Shown here piece after piece: positions 1 to 11,645 of a stretch of 64,000 nt of DNA. This DNA is from VRUE01 sp963704505. Its GTDB lineage: Bacteria; Actinomycetota; Thermoleophilia; Solirubrobacterales; 70-9. Below the pieces are notes generated by a model. That model worked only from the letters and a program-made list of their open reading frames with translations, searched no databases and was not told the origin of the DNA. The stretch covers positions 2,852,001 to 2,916,000 of the forward strand of contig OY969912.1 in the NCBI GenBank assembly GCA_963704505.1. The letters are read 5' to 3'. Both the position numbers and the translations under genes were made by a program. The stretch's first letter is position 1; each line of letters begins with the position of its first letter.

Positions 1-740
1 ATCAGTGCGGTCTTTTCGCCGGCGACGCCGACCATCGTCTCCTCGAGCTGCATCTCGATCAGGCGGCCCTCGGTGCCTAGCTCGACGATGTAGCGCTCGA
101 CCTCGACTGCCATCCGGGTGACCAGCTCGGCGCGCTGGAGGGCGGCGAGGGCGTCGTAGAGGACGCCACCGCCCTCGAACTCGAGCACGGTGAGACGGGT
201 CGAGACCTGGTCGAGCCGCTTCCGGTACTTGTCGAGGGTCGCCAGCCCCTGGTTCGCCTTGGCGAGGACCGCGGGGATGTCCTGGAGGATGTACTTGGTC
301 CCCTCGACGTAGAGCGAGACCACGTCGCGCCGCTGGCTGATCGCGACGACCAGAGCGTCGGTTTGTTTGGAGACGCGCTCGGCCGTGCGGTGGCGGGTGC
401 CGGTCTCGCTGGAGAGGATCGTCGGGTCCGGCATCAGCTGCACGTTCGCCCAGGAGATTTTCGTCGCCTCGGCGTTGAGGACGATCGCACCGTCCATCTT
501 TGCCACCTGGTAGAGCATCGCCGGCGTGTAGTCGATGTCGAGCTTGATCCCGCCGGAGAAGAGATGGGAGAGGTCGCTCGGGTCGCCGACGACCAGCAAA
601 CCGCCGGTCCGCGCGTGGACGATGTTGTCGATTCCCTCGCGCAGCGCGCCGCCCGGGGCGACGATGTCCAGAGCCCTCAGGAGCCGGGGATCCTGACGTT
701 CAGACAACTCGTGAAGCTCATCCCCAGGCTCAGCAAACAT
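1..740 (-). CDS. disA: DNA integrity scanning protein DisA, diadenylate cyclase (3' end outside window)
   Basis: Diadenylate cyclase making cyclic di-AMP from two ATP; DisA-type enzymes also bind branched DNA through a C-terminal HhH domain. The 246 visible codons cover the catalytic DAC domain (about residues 10-145) and part of the helical linker; the HhH end lies beyond the window. Both DAC signatures are present: DGA at residues 83-85 and RHR at 116-118, inside GTRHRTAERV. The start is the ATG at 738-740, giving the usual N-terminus (MFAEPGDELHELSERQDPRL). In many Actinobacteria disA follows radA; here the upstream gene is an exporter 91 bp away and radA is not in the window. Family assignment is firm; DNA-damage coupling is known for homologues, not visible here. 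Confidence 0.95.
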   Translation of the reverse strand, partial: MFAEPGDELHELSERQDPRLLRALDIVAPGGALREGIDNIVHARTGGLLVVGDPSDLSHLFSGGIKLDIDYTPAMLYQVAKMDGAIVLNAEATKISWANVQLMPDPTILSSETGTRHRTAERVSKQTDALVVAISQRRDVVSLYVEGTKYILQDIPAVLAKANQGLATLDKYRKRLDQVSTRLTVLEFEGGGVLYDALAALQRAELVTRMAVEVERYIVELGTEGRLIEMQLEETMVGVAGEKTAL

Positions 741-831
741 CGTGGTCAAGGATGGCAGATATGGCTCTGCAATGCGGTCTGACGAATCCCAGGTGGACAG
801 ATCGGAATTCGTCTTGTCAAGGAGATTCGTC

Positions 832-2262
832 TCAGAGGTGCAGGCGACGATGGTGCAGGTGGTGCTGACGCTGCTCCGGGCCTGGGTTTCCGGCGATCGA
901 CGGGTCCGGGCCCGGCGGGTCGGGATCGCGGACGAAGGCCCAGGTCAGGACGGCGCCGAGCCCGCAGAGCCCGGCCAGAACCCAGGTCGATCCGGCGACC
1001 GCGGAGGCAAAGCCGTCGCCCCCCTCGAGCAGCGCGTGGAAGACGGCGCCGGAGGCGGCGAGCGCGATCGTCCCCGCCATCACCCGGTCCATCGCCAGCA
1101 CGCCGGAGGCGATCCCCACCTTCGAGCGTGGCATCGCGGCCATTGCCGCGGTCGACATCGGCGCGTAGACGAGGCCGAGGGCGATTCCGAAGGGCAGGTA
1201 TCCGGCGAGCAGCAACGGATAGGAGCTGTGCGGGCCGATCCGGGTGAGGACGATCAGGCCCGCGGTGCCGCTGGCCATGCCGACGGTCATCAGGCCCCGC
1301 GCGCCAAAGCGCTTGATCAGCCTCCCCGAGAACGGCGAGATGAAGATCATCGGCACCGTGATCGGCAGGATCAGCAGCCCGGCGAGTACCGCCGAATGGC
1401 CGCGCACGTCTTGCAGGTACTGGGGCTGGAAGAACATCACGGTCCAGTAGGAGCCGACCAGGGCGAAGGCGGCGGCGCTGGCGCCGAGATAGGGGCCGTT
1501 GCGGAACAGTGAGAAATCGACGATCGGGTCCCGCACCCGATGCTCGACCGCCCAGAACCCGTACAGGCCGGCGACCCCGAGAGCGCCGAGTGCAAACGCC
1601 GCCCCCGCCGGCCAGACCCGCGCCTGGACAAGGGCCAGCACGATCGCCGTCAACCCGAGGCTGAGCGCGGCGAGGCCCGCCAGGTCGACATGGGTGCCGG
1701 CCTCGGGGTCGGTCGACTCGGGCGCCGCGAAGAGGGTGATCGCGACGCCGACCGCGACGACCGGGAGGTTGATCCAGAAGATCAGCCGCCAGTCGACGTC
1801 GACGAGCGCCCCGCCCGCGAGCGGGCCGATCGCCAGCGCGACCGCCGAGACCCCCGCCCAGATCCCCAGCGCCCGCGCCTGCTGCTCGGACGGAAAGGCA
1901 TTGCAGACGATCGCCAGCGAGAGCGGCAGCATCGCCGCCGCCCCGATTCCCTGGACCACCCGTCCGGCGATCAGCATGTGCTCGTCGCCGGCGGCGCCGG
2001 CCAGCGCCGACCCCGCCGCGAAGGCCAGCATCCCGGCCACGAAGACGCGCTTGCGGCCGAACATGTCGCCGAGGCGCCCGGCGGTGACGACGAAGACCGT
2101 GATCGCCAGCAAGTACGCGTTCATGATCCACTGCAGGCCGCTGGAGCCGGCACCGATGTCGCCGCGGATGCTCGGCAGCGCCAGCGCGACTACGGTCGAG
2201 TCGAGCATCAGCACGAAGAGTCCGGCGCAGGTGCCTGCGAGGGTCCACCAGGCTCGGTCCAT
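832..2262 (-). CDS. MFS multidrug exporter, DHA2 (14-TMS) family
   Basis: Proton-driven drug exporter of the EmrB/QacA type in the cytoplasmic membrane. The 476-residue length and about 14 hydrophobic segments fit DHA2. The conserved TM1 motif LDSTVVALALPSI is near residue 22, followed by the motif A region GRLGDMFGRKRVF between TM2 and TM3. A longer in-frame start at 2427 would add 55 basic, non-membrane residues, so the ATG at 2262 (MDRAWWTLAGT, directly before TM1) is preferred. It lies between the aldo/keto reductase and disA on the same strand but with large gaps (286 and 91 bp), so it is probably its own unit. The substrate cannot be told from sequence; the C-terminal 30 residues are Pro/Gly-rich and look cytoplasmic. 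Confidence 0.88.
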   Translation of the reverse strand: MDRAWWTLAGTCAGLFVLMLDSTVVALALPSIRGDIGAGSSGLQWIMNAYLLAITVFVVTAGRLGDMFGRKRVFVAGMLAFAAGSALAGAAGDEHMLIAGRVVQGIGAAAMLPLSLAIVCNAFPSEQQARALGIWAGVSAVALAIGPLAGGALVDVDWRLIFWINLPVVAVGVAITLFAAPESTDPEAGTHVDLAGLAALSLGLTAIVLALVQARVWPAGAAFALGALGVAGLYGFWAVEHRVRDPIVDFSLFRNGPYLGASAAAFALVGSYWTVMFFQPQYLQDVRGHSAVLAGLLILPITVPMIFISPFSGRLIKRFGARGLMTVGMASGTAGLIVLTRIGPHSSYPLLLAGYLPFGIALGLVYAPMSTAAMAAMPRSKVGIASGVLAMDRVMAGTIALAASGAVFHALLEGGDGFASAVAGSTWVLAGLCGLGAVLTWAFVRDPDPPGPDPSIAGNPGPEQRQHHLHHRRLHL

Positions 2263-2548
2263 GCGGGGGAGGCTATGAGCGGCTGCGGCGGACCAGCATG
2301 TAGGCCTCCGATTGACGGACCTGGACACCCTCCGACACGCAGAAGCAGGACGGTGCAGGGTTCGAAATCCCCCGCAATCGACGGCGAGGATCAGAAGCTC
2401 GAGATGCTCCAGGCGCAGTGGGAGCACACACAGGGACGAGCGCCGGCAGCCAACGGTCTCGCTCCCGTGGTCTGAGCGTCAGTCGGAGCTCGTCTCGAGG
2501 AAGGCCGTCATGACAGGCGTCTCCGGCGACCTCTGACCCGATGCTCTT

Positions 2549-3685
2549 TCAGCTCGCGGAGCCAACCAGGTCGCGCCCGGGGTCAACCCCCCAGCGCTCC
2601 CCCACCGCGACAAGCTCGTCATTGAGCCCCCACCGATCCGGGCGCTCCTCTCCCTCGTGCTGCGGATTGGCGCCCTTGAGGGCCATCGAGCCGGTGTTGT
2701 CGCCGATCTCGCGGATCCTGGCGACGTCCTCGGGCGACAGCCGCTGGTCGGCGGGCAGCGCCGCGAGCTCGGCGCGCTGCTCCTCGATCGGCCGCGCCTC
2801 CTCCCCGGCCTCCTGGATCAGGGTAGGGACCACGCAGCGGACGGCGGAGTGGGCGAGGTTCCATTGGCAGGCGAGTTGGAGCGGCGTCAGGCCGGCTTGC
2901 TCGGCGATCGGGCGCAGGCGCTCGAGCTTTGCCGCCCCCGCCTCGACCCAGCCGTCGGGCCGAAACGCGCGGTGGTCGCCCTTGGCGAGCTCCGCGCCGG
3001 GGCGCAGGTCGTCCCAGAAGAGGCCGCCGTAGTCGACGACCCGGGTGATCACCGACACATCACTCTCGGCGGCGGCGGCCAGGCACAGCTCGGCGGGCCA
3101 GGGCTCGAGCGGGTTGAGGATGACCATCGCCCAGTCGATGCGGTCGCCGAAGCGCTCGAGGCAGTCGATCAGGTCGAGGGTGAACCCATTCGCGGGGCCC
3201 GGCGCGATGCCCAAGCGGGCGGTGAGGCCGGCATCGCGCAGCGCCTCCATCCCGTCCCAGACCGCCTCGCTCGTGTAGCCGGTGCGGTCGGGGTTGTGAA
3301 GGAGGAGCAGGTCGAACGACGAGGCGCCGATCCGCTCGAGACTGCGCTCGGCCGCCATCCGCAGATACGAGGCGTAGGCGGTCTCGTCCCGGAGGCGGGG
3401 ATCGGTGAAGCGCGGGAACCCGCGCGGCCCTTCGCGCTCGCCCTCGTAGAAGTCGTGGCCGACGGCGCCGACCAGGCAGAAGTCCTCGCGGGGCACGCCG
3501 GCGATCGCCCGGCCGAGCACCCGGTCCGCCTCGCCCTGGCCGTAGGCGTCAGCGCTGAGCAGTGTGTCGATCCCGTCCCCGGGTCTCAACAGGCTCTCGA
3601 GGCGCTCCTCGGAGACCGCCTCGCCGAAGTGCAGGAAGCGGCCGCCGCTCCAGGTTCCTATCGCCGTCTGCGATGGCTCGCGCAT
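2549..3685 (-). CDS. aldo/keto reductase family protein
   Basis: TIM-barrel NAD(P)H-dependent oxidoreductase family. Recognisable pieces are the second strand with Asp and Tyr (LLSADAYGQGEADRVLGRAI, about residues 42-61), the strand with the active-site His (FDLLLLHNPD) and a barrel continuing to a C-terminal helix that matches AKR proteins (LTPLQLACQWNLAHSAV, then a 14-3-3-like loop). At 378 residues it is longer than most (about 320-350). The usual active-site Lys (TK after the third strand) is not seen: the strand reads FCLVGAVGHDF, so the Asp-Tyr-Lys-His tetrad appears incomplete and reductase activity is uncertain. It stands 54 bp downstream of clpC on the same strand. Start ATG at 3685. 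Substrate unknown. Confidence 0.82.
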   Translation of the reverse strand: MREPSQTAIGTWSGGRFLHFGEAVSEERLESLLRPGDGIDTLLSADAYGQGEADRVLGRAIAGVPREDFCLVGAVGHDFYEGEREGPRGFPRFTDPRLRDETAYASYLRMAAERSLERIGASSFDLLLLHNPDRTGYTSEAVWDGMEALRDAGLTARLGIAPGPANGFTLDLIDCLERFGDRIDWAMVILNPLEPWPAELCLAAAAESDVSVITRVVDYGGLFWDDLRPGAELAKGDHRAFRPDGWVEAGAAKLERLRPIAEQAGLTPLQLACQWNLAHSAVRCVVPTLIQEAGEEARPIEEQRAELAALPADQRLSPEDVARIREIGDNTGSMALKGANPQHEGEERPDRWGLNDELVAVGERWGVDPGRDLVGSAS

Positions 3686-3739
3686 GCCAGGAACCGTAAC
3701 GGTGCGGGTCGACCGGCCGGGGCGCTGCTACGACCGCGG

Positions 3740-6340
<2,601 letters not shown>

Positions 6341-6514
6341 AAAGTCTTTCCTTACCTAGTCAAACTCGATTGCGGAGCGGAAGTACCGGGGTCCGCTCTA
6401 CTCCCCTTATCGAGGCTGATCCGACTGCCCTTTAAACGATACCGAGGCCGCCCACCCGGCTACTTCCGGCAAATATGCGCTAATAGCGGCGTTTTGGGGG
6501 CAGATTCGGCGTGA

Positions 6515-8002
6515 TCACGAACGCATCGCGGGAAAGAGGATCACCTCTCGCAGGCTCTGTGCCCCGGTGAACATCATTACCAGGCGATCGATGCCGAGCC
6601 CGACACCCCCGGTCGGCGGCATCCCCTGTTCGAGAGCCTCGACGAAGACCTCGTCGTAGGGCTGGGCCTCCTCGTCGCCACGATCGAGCTCCTCGGCCTG
6701 CTGCTCGAAGCGGCGGCGCTGCTCGTCGGGGTCGTTCAGCTCGGTGAACGAGTTGGCGATCTCGACCCCGCCGACGAAGGCCTCCCAGCGCTCGACCAGG
6801 CCCTCCTCGCTGCGGTGCGCCTTGGCGAAGGGCGAGAGCTCGACCGGGTAGTCGAGGACGAAGGTGGGCTGGATGAGCTGCGGCTCGACCTTCTTCGAGA
6901 GCAGGCCGTCGACGAGCTTGCCCCAGCCCTCCCTGGGGTCGGGCTGGCCGCCGATCGCCGCGGCGAGCTCGTCGCGCGAGGGATGCTCGGCGATGTCGAT
7001 GCCGGCGTGCTCGAGAATCGCCTCGCGCAGCGTGACTCGGCGCCAGGGCGGGGCGAAATCGATCTCGACTCCGTCGCGCTCGACCACCGTCGTCCCGAGC
7101 AGGCGCTCGGCCGTCTCGGCGATCATCAGCTCGAGGTCGTGGGCGGTCTTGCGGTAGTCGGCGTAGGCCTCGTACCACTCGAGCATCGTGAACTCGGGGT
7201 TGTGCTTGTGCGAGACGCCCTCGTTGCGGAAGTCCTTGCCGAGCTCATAGACGCGATCGATGCCGCCGACGATCAGCCGCTTCAGGTAGAGCTCGGTCGC
7301 GATCCGCAGGAAGAAGTCCCGGTCGAGCTGGTTGTGGTGGGTCACGAAGGGCCGGGCCAGGGCTCCGCCGTAGAGCGGCTGCAGGACCGGGGTCTCGGCC
7401 TCGACGAAGCCGTGTTCGTCGAGCCAGCGCCGCAGCTCGCCGATCGTCTTCGCCCTCAGGGCGAAGATCCTCCGGCTCTCCTCGTTGCCGAGCAGGTCGA
7501 GCTCGCGGCGGCGGTAGCGGGTCTCGACGTCCTCGAGGCCGTGGAACTCGCTCGGCGGCGGCCGCAGGCTCTTGGAGAGCAGCCGCCAGCGGTCGATCGC
7601 CAGCGAGAGCTCGCCGCCGCGGCGGGTCGCGATCGCGTTGCCCTCGACGCCGATGATGTCGCCGATGTCGAGGTGGACGAGGGCCTCGTAGGCCTCCCCG
7701 CCGAGCAGGTCCTCCCGCGCGTGCAGTTGGATCTGTCCGCTGCCGTCGCGGAGGTCGATGAAGCAGGCCTTGCCGTGGCCGCGGCGGCCGACTATCCGGC
7801 CGGCGACGCGATGCCTCGAATCGGTCTCGACGCCGGCGGCGAGGCCCTGGTGGGCGGCGCGAACCTCGCCGATGTCCTCGCGCTCGGCGAACTCGTGGGG
7901 GAACGGGTCGACCCCTGAGTCGCGGATCCGCTCCAGCTTCTGCCGACGGTCGCGAAGGACGTCGGAGAGCTCCTGCTCTGGGTTCGGCTCAGGCTCGGTC
8001 AT
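6515..8002 (-). CDS. lysS: lysyl-tRNA synthetase, class II
   Basis: Charges tRNA-Lys with lysine in the cytosol. The 495-residue protein has an N-terminal OB-fold anticodon domain (residues about 60-170, VAGRIVGRRGHGKACFIDLRD) and the class II catalytic core: motif 2 (FRNEGVSHKHNPEFTMLEWY) and C-terminal motif 3 (GLGIDRLVMMFTG). It begins with ATG at 8002 and ends 174 bp before clpC. It is followed upstream on the same strand by greA with a 22 bp gap, so greA-lysS are likely cotranscribed. This lysS next to clpC is the typical actinobacterial arrangement. Confidence 0.97.
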   Translation of the reverse strand: MTEPEPNPEQELSDVLRDRRQKLERIRDSGVDPFPHEFAEREDIGEVRAAHQGLAAGVETDSRHRVAGRIVGRRGHGKACFIDLRDGSGQIQLHAREDLLGGEAYEALVHLDIGDIIGVEGNAIATRRGGELSLAIDRWRLLSKSLRPPPSEFHGLEDVETRYRRRELDLLGNEESRRIFALRAKTIGELRRWLDEHGFVEAETPVLQPLYGGALARPFVTHHNQLDRDFFLRIATELYLKRLIVGGIDRVYELGKDFRNEGVSHKHNPEFTMLEWYEAYADYRKTAHDLELMIAETAERLLGTTVVERDGVEIDFAPPWRRVTLREAILEHAGIDIAEHPSRDELAAAIGGQPDPREGWGKLVDGLLSKKVEPQLIQPTFVLDYPVELSPFAKAHRSEEGLVERWEAFVGGVEIANSFTELNDPDEQRRRFEQQAEELDRGDEEAQPYDEVFVEALEQGMPPTGGVGLGIDRLVMMFTGAQSLREVILFPAMRS

Positions 8003-8024
8003 GCGAGCCGACCCTACAACGAGC

Positions 8025-8504
8025 TCAGATCGACTCGATTTTGGTGATTTTGAGTTTTTTGCGGGGCCCGCGGGGGACCTCGACGGTGACGACGTCGTTG
8101 CGCTTGTGGCCGATCAGGGCCTTGCCGATCGGCGACTCGTTGGAGAGTTTGTGCTCGATCGGGTCGGCCTCGGTCGAGCCGACGATCTGGAATTTCTGCG
8201 AGTCGCCCGACTTCTGGTCTTTGACGTGGACGACCGAGCCGAAGGTGACCTCCTCGGTGCTGACCGCCTTCTCGTCGATGACCGTGGCCCGGCGCAGGCG
8301 CTCTTCGAGCTGGGCGATGCGCTGCTCGAGCAGCGCCTGCTCGTTCTTGGCGTCGTCGTACTCGGCGTTCTCGGAGATGTCTCCGAAGTCGCGGGCCTCC
8401 TTGATGCGTTCAGCGACCTCGCGCCGTTTGGCGGTCGTGAGGTGCTCGATCTCCTCTTTGAGCTTCTCCAGCCCTTCGGGAGTGATTACGGCCTGGCGAC
8501 TCAA
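8025..8504 (-). CDS. greA: transcription elongation factor GreA
   Basis: Binds the RNA polymerase secondary channel and stimulates cleavage of backtracked transcripts. At 159 residues it matches the family: N-terminal antiparallel coiled coil (residues 1-80, with the tip motif GDISENAEYDDAKNEQ carrying the acidic residues that reach the active site) and a C-terminal FKBP-like domain (VTFGSVVHV ... ALIGHKRNDVVTVEVP). The start is TTG at 8502-8504 with a GAGGTAG ribosome site 6-7 nt upstream. It sits 22 bp before lysS in the same direction. Confidence 0.96.
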   Translation of the reverse strand: MSRQAVITPEGLEKLKEEIEHLTTAKRREVAERIKEARDFGDISENAEYDDAKNEQALLEQRIAQLEERLRRATVIDEKAVSTEEVTFGSVVHVKDQKSGDSQKFQIVGSTEADPIEHKLSNESPIGKALIGHKRNDVVTVEVPRGPRKKLKITKIESI

Positions 8505-8650
8505 TTTACAACTACCTCGCTTTGCTCTGAAGGGCGGGAATGCGGCTCCCAGACCCGAAAACGCCCGGATGCGAAGGCGACAGCCTGGTCACACCTGGGC
8601 CGGAAGTCGCGGGATTATAGCGGTGTGCTGAGCGGGGGCAGAAGGGCGTG

Positions 8651-9643
8651 CTACCCGACGGCAGACGGTTCGCTCAGAGCGGCGATCAACTCGCGGGCGC
8701 GGGGAAGATCGGCACTCCGCTGCAGCTCCTCGCGGACCTCGCGCGGAGCGGACAGCGGCTCGACGTACCAGGGGTAGAACTTGCGCAGGTAACGGGTCGA
8801 CCGCTCGGTGCCCAGATGCTCCTCCGCCTGATCCATCGTCCAGAGCAGCTCAGCGGCGACCTCCTCCCGCGAGGGAGGCTCCTGGCGGCGGCCGGTCAGC
8901 TCCTCGAAGAGCCAGGGATTGCCGAGCCCGCCGCGGGCGATCATCACGGCGTCGGCGCCCGACTCGCGGTAGGCGTCGCGGACCGCGTCGGCGCTGCTCA
9001 GGCCGCCGGAGATGATCACCGGCACGTCGATGCTCTCGACCAGCTCGCGGGCGAGCGCGTAGTCGGGCCGGCCTTTGTGGCCGACCGCGGCGGGACGGGG
9101 GTGGAATCCGATCGCCGCCGCCCCGCCCTCCTCGACCAGGCGCACGGCAAGGTCGAACCCGGAGCGCTCGCCGGATCGCAGGCCCGAGCGCAGCTTCACG
9201 GTCACCGGAAGCCCGCTGCCCTCGATCGCGCCGCGGGTGAGGGCAAGCGCCAGCTCCGGGTCGTCGAGCAGCTGGGCGCCGGCCCCGGTGCGCCGCACCT
9301 TGCGGACCGGGCAGCCCATGTTGATGTCGATCAGGTCGGCACCCGCCTCGGCGGCGACCGCCGCGGCCGAACGCATCACGTCGGGGTCGTGGCCGAAGAG
9401 CTGGATCGAGACCGGGTGCTCGTCGGGGTGGATCCGCATCAGCTCGCGCAGCGTGCGCTCATTGCGGTGGTGCAGGCCGAAGCTGGAGATCATCTCCGAG
9501 ACGGTCAGGCCGGCGCCGTGGCGCTTGGCCTGCAGGCGCACGAACCAGTTGCCGATCCCGGCCAGCGGAGCGAGCAGGACCCGGTTCGCGATCCGCACCC
9601 CGCCGATCTCAAAGGGGTCGGTCAGCTCATGCGTTGCGCTCAT
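8651..9643 (-). CDS. dus: tRNA-dihydrouridine synthase
   Basis: FMN enzyme reducing specific uridines of tRNA to dihydrouridine. The 330-residue TIM barrel shows the family's N-terminal LAPLAGIGNWFVR segment and the catalytic-cysteine motif DINMGCPVRKVRRTGAGAQL, with conserved VTVKLRSG, IGFHPRPA and VIISGGLSSADAV strands and the DAVMIARGGLGNPWLF phosphate-binding end. It resembles the DusB group that clusters with lysS in many bacteria. The ATG at 9643 lies inside the end of coaX (17 nt overlap), so the two are probably translationally coupled. Confidence 0.95.
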   Translation of the reverse strand: MSATHELTDPFEIGGVRIANRVLLAPLAGIGNWFVRLQAKRHGAGLTVSEMISSFGLHHRNERTLRELMRIHPDEHPVSIQLFGHDPDVMRSAAAVAAEAGADLIDINMGCPVRKVRRTGAGAQLLDDPELALALTRGAIEGSGLPVTVKLRSGLRSGERSGFDLAVRLVEEGGAAAIGFHPRPAAVGHKGRPDYALARELVESIDVPVIISGGLSSADAVRDAYRESGADAVMIARGGLGNPWLFEELTGRRQEPPSREEVAAELLWTMDQAEEHLGTERSTRYLRKFYPWYVEPLSAPREVREELQRSADLPRARELIAALSEPSAVG

Positions 9644-10388
9644 GGATCAACCGTAGACCCTTGAGCGTGAGCATCTCATCGACCTCGTCAATCGTCTCCG
9701 TGAAGGGGACGACGACCGAGGCGTATCCCCCGGTCGCCAGCACCTTCGGGTTCGGCAGCTCTTCTTCGACCCGGCCGACGATGCCGTCGATCAAGCCGGC
9801 GAAGCCGAAGATGAAACCGGAGTTGATCGCCGCCCGTGTGGAGCGACCGATCGCCTCCTGCGGCTCTTCCAGATCCATCCGGGTGATCCGGGCCGCCCGC
9901 TCGATCAGGGCGCTCAGCGAGGGTGCAAGGCCGGGGCCGATCGCGCCGCCGAGGTACTCGCCGTCGGCGGAGACCGCGTCGATGTTGATGCCGGTGCCGA
10001 AATCGACCGAGACACAGGCCTCGCCGAAGCGGTCATAGGCGGCGATCGCGTTGACGAGACGGTCGGCACCCACCTCGAGGGGGTTTTCGATCCGGATCGG
10101 CATCCCGGTCTTGAGGCCGGGGCCGATCGTCAGGCACTCCGCGTCCAGGTAGCGCCGCGTCAGCTCCTCGAACTGGCTCCCGAGCGGCGGAACCACGGAG
10201 GAGACGCAGACCGCGTCGATCTGGCCGAACCCCATCCCGCAGAGCGAAAAGAGGCCCGCGATCCGCTCGGCCAGCTCGTCGCCGGTCGCCCCCGACCGGG
10301 TCTGGAAGCGCCAATGCTCGGCGAGCCGCTCGCCGTCGAAGGCACCGAGATGGGTCTGGGTGTTGCCGATGTCGACAGCGAGGAGCAT
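9627..10388 (-). CDS. coaX: type III pantothenate kinase
   Basis: First step of coenzyme A synthesis: ATP-dependent phosphorylation of pantothenate. The 253-residue protein has the ASKHA-fold signatures of CoaX: N-terminal phosphate-1 motif AVDIGNTQTHLGAF, the central GADRLVNAIAAYDRFG segment, phosphate-2 motif VDFGTGINIDAVSADGEYLGG and the GPGLAPSLSAL region, followed by ATGGYA. Start ATG at 10388. It is the first gene of the minus-strand coaX-dus pair and is divergent from the cupin gene, with 47 bp between the two start codons. Confidence 0.96.
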   Translation of the reverse strand: MLLAVDIGNTQTHLGAFDGERLAEHWRFQTRSGATGDELAERIAGLFSLCGMGFGQIDAVCVSSVVPPLGSQFEELTRRYLDAECLTIGPGLKTGMPIRIENPLEVGADRLVNAIAAYDRFGEACVSVDFGTGINIDAVSADGEYLGGAIGPGLAPSLSALIERAARITRMDLEEPQEAIGRSTRAAINSGFIFGFAGLIDGIVGRVEEELPNPKVLATGGYASVVVPFTETIDEVDEMLTLKGLRLIHERNA

Positions 10389-10435
10389 TCGGGCCCGATT
10401 ATTTCCTACCGAGCCCGGGTAGGGGCGTGAATACG

Positions 10436-10822
10436 ATGAACGGGGTCGAAAAGCTCAATCTCAACGAGGTCGAAGACATGGCCGCGAAAATGGGCTTCGA
10501 CGACGTTCAGGAAGCCCGCTTCGCCGGCAAGCCGCTGGGTTGCGAGCGCATCGGGCTCGCTCTCGAGCACGTCAAGCCAGGTAAGCGCGGCGCCAGCGCC
10601 CACGTCCACGCGGAGGACGAGGAGGTCTATGTCGTCGTTGCCGGCGGAGGCTTCATCAAGGTCGGCGACGAGATGATCGAGCTGCGGGAGATGGACGCGG
10701 TTCGTGTGGCGCCGAAGGTGGCACGCGGGTTCGAAGCGGGTTCCGATGGGCTGACGCTGCTCGCATTCGGCACCCACCACGACGAAGACGCCGAGCTGGT
10801 CCAGGACTTCTGGGACGACTGA
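10436..10822 (+). CDS. small cupin-domain protein
   Basis: A 128-residue single-domain cupin. The first cupin motif is AHVHAEDEEVYVVVAGGG (two His and a Glu able to bind a metal) and the second is weaker (VAPKVARGFEAGSDGLTLLAFGTHH). Cupins of this size are mostly metal enzymes or sugar/ligand binding proteins; nothing here identifies a substrate. A GTG at 10427 is possible but only 1-2 nt from the GGTAGGGG ribosome site; the ATG at 10436 has the right spacing (about 10 nt) and is chosen. It is divergent from coaX and 52 bp before the GST-like gene in the same direction, interrupting the otherwise minus-strand fol/coaX neighbourhood. Confidence 0.8.
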   Translation: MNGVEKLNLNEVEDMAAKMGFDDVQEARFAGKPLGCERIGLALEHVKPGKRGASAHVHAEDEEVYVVVAGGGFIKVGDEMIELREMDAVRVAPKVARGFEAGSDGLTLLAFGTHHDEDAELVQDFWDD

Positions 10823-10833
10823 CCGGGGGACCG

Positions 10834-10853
10834 GACTGGCTGTCCGGCCAGTC
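10834..10853. promoter_or_regulatory. palindromic operator candidate before the GST-like gene
   Basis: Perfect 7-bp arms GACTGGC and GCCAGTC around a 6-bp spacer, 21 bp upstream of the ATG at 10875. Size and symmetry fit a TetR-type site. A related palindrome (TTGGC-N6-GCCAA) lies before the P450 gene at 37970. No regulator gene is adjacent, so the partner is unknown. Confidence 0.45.
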
Positions 10854-10874
10854 TGCGGTTACGATGGCGCCGCA

Positions 10875-11645
10875 ATGGAGGCCCGCGTCTACACGATCCC
10901 CGGCTCGCACCCCGGCACAGCCGCGCAGTTGATGCTCGCCCACAAGGGGATCGCCTTCAAGCGCACCGACCTGATGCCGGTCGTCTCGAAGGGAGCCCTG
11001 CGCGCCTTCGGGTTCCCGCGCAACACGGTGCCTGCGCTCAAGATCGACGGCGTGCGCACCCAGGGGTCGAGGGAGATCGCGCGAGAGCTCGACCGGCTGC
11101 GCCCCGAGCCACCCCTCTTCCCCGAGGATGCCGGGAAGCGAACAGCCGTCGAGGAGGCCGAGCGCTTCGGCGACGAGGAGCTCCAGCACCCGGTCCGCCA
11201 GATGATCTGGTGGTGCCTGCGCAAGGACATGTCGCCGCTGGTCGGCTTCTCGGAGGGCGCCAAGCTCGGCATTCCGATCAACTCGGTCACGGTCAAGTCC
11301 TCGGCGCCGCTGGTGATGCTCTCGGCCCGCTTCAACGAATCGACCGACGCGAACACCCGAGACGCCTTGGCCGCGCTGCCGGGCCTGCTCGACACGGTCG
11401 ACGCGGCGATCGCCGCCGGCACGATCGACGGCGAGGAGCTGAACGCGGCCGACTTCCAGATCGCGCCGTCGGTCCGGCTGGCGATGACGATGGCCGACCT
11501 GCGTCCCGCGATCGAGGCAAGGCCGGCCGGCAAGCACGCCCTGCGGGTCGTTCCGAACTTCCACGGAGAGATCCCGCCGATCTTCCCCGCGCCCTGGCTC
11601 GAGGGCATGAGCGCAGCCTCCTCCGCCCCCGCGGGCGAGCGCTAG
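10875..11645 (+). CDS. glutathione S-transferase-fold protein
   Basis: A 256-residue protein with an N-terminal thioredoxin-like GST domain (residues 1-75: VYTIPGSHPGTAAQLMLAHKG, the cis-Pro loop NTVPALKIDG, and the Gln-Gly-Ser ligand loop QGSREIARELD) and an all-helical C-terminal domain. Known GSTs conjugate or reduce substrates with glutathione; most Actinobacteria use mycothiol instead, so the thiol partner is unclear. A strong palindrome lies directly upstream. The stop codon TAG abuts the stop of folK on the other strand (TAGCTA at 11643-11648). Confidence 0.75.
   Translation: MEARVYTIPGSHPGTAAQLMLAHKGIAFKRTDLMPVVSKGALRAFGFPRNTVPALKIDGVRTQGSREIARELDRLRPEPPLFPEDAGKRTAVEEAERFGDEELQHPVRQMIWWCLRKDMSPLVGFSEGAKLGIPINSVTVKSSAPLVMLSARFNESTDANTRDALAALPGLLDTVDAAIAAGTIDGEELNAADFQIAPSVRLAMTMADLRPAIEARPAGKHALRVVPNFHGEIPPIFPAPWLEGMSAASSAPAGER

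Noticed and set aside
2352..2375. tRNA-like T-arm sequence (GGTTCGAAATCCC)
   Set aside because: The stem does not pair properly, the loop has an extra base, and no D-arm, anticodon arm or acceptor stem can be drawn around it.
6341..6514. CtsR or HrcA operator before clpC
   Set aside because: No CtsR heptad repeat or CIRCE inverted repeat is present in the gap.
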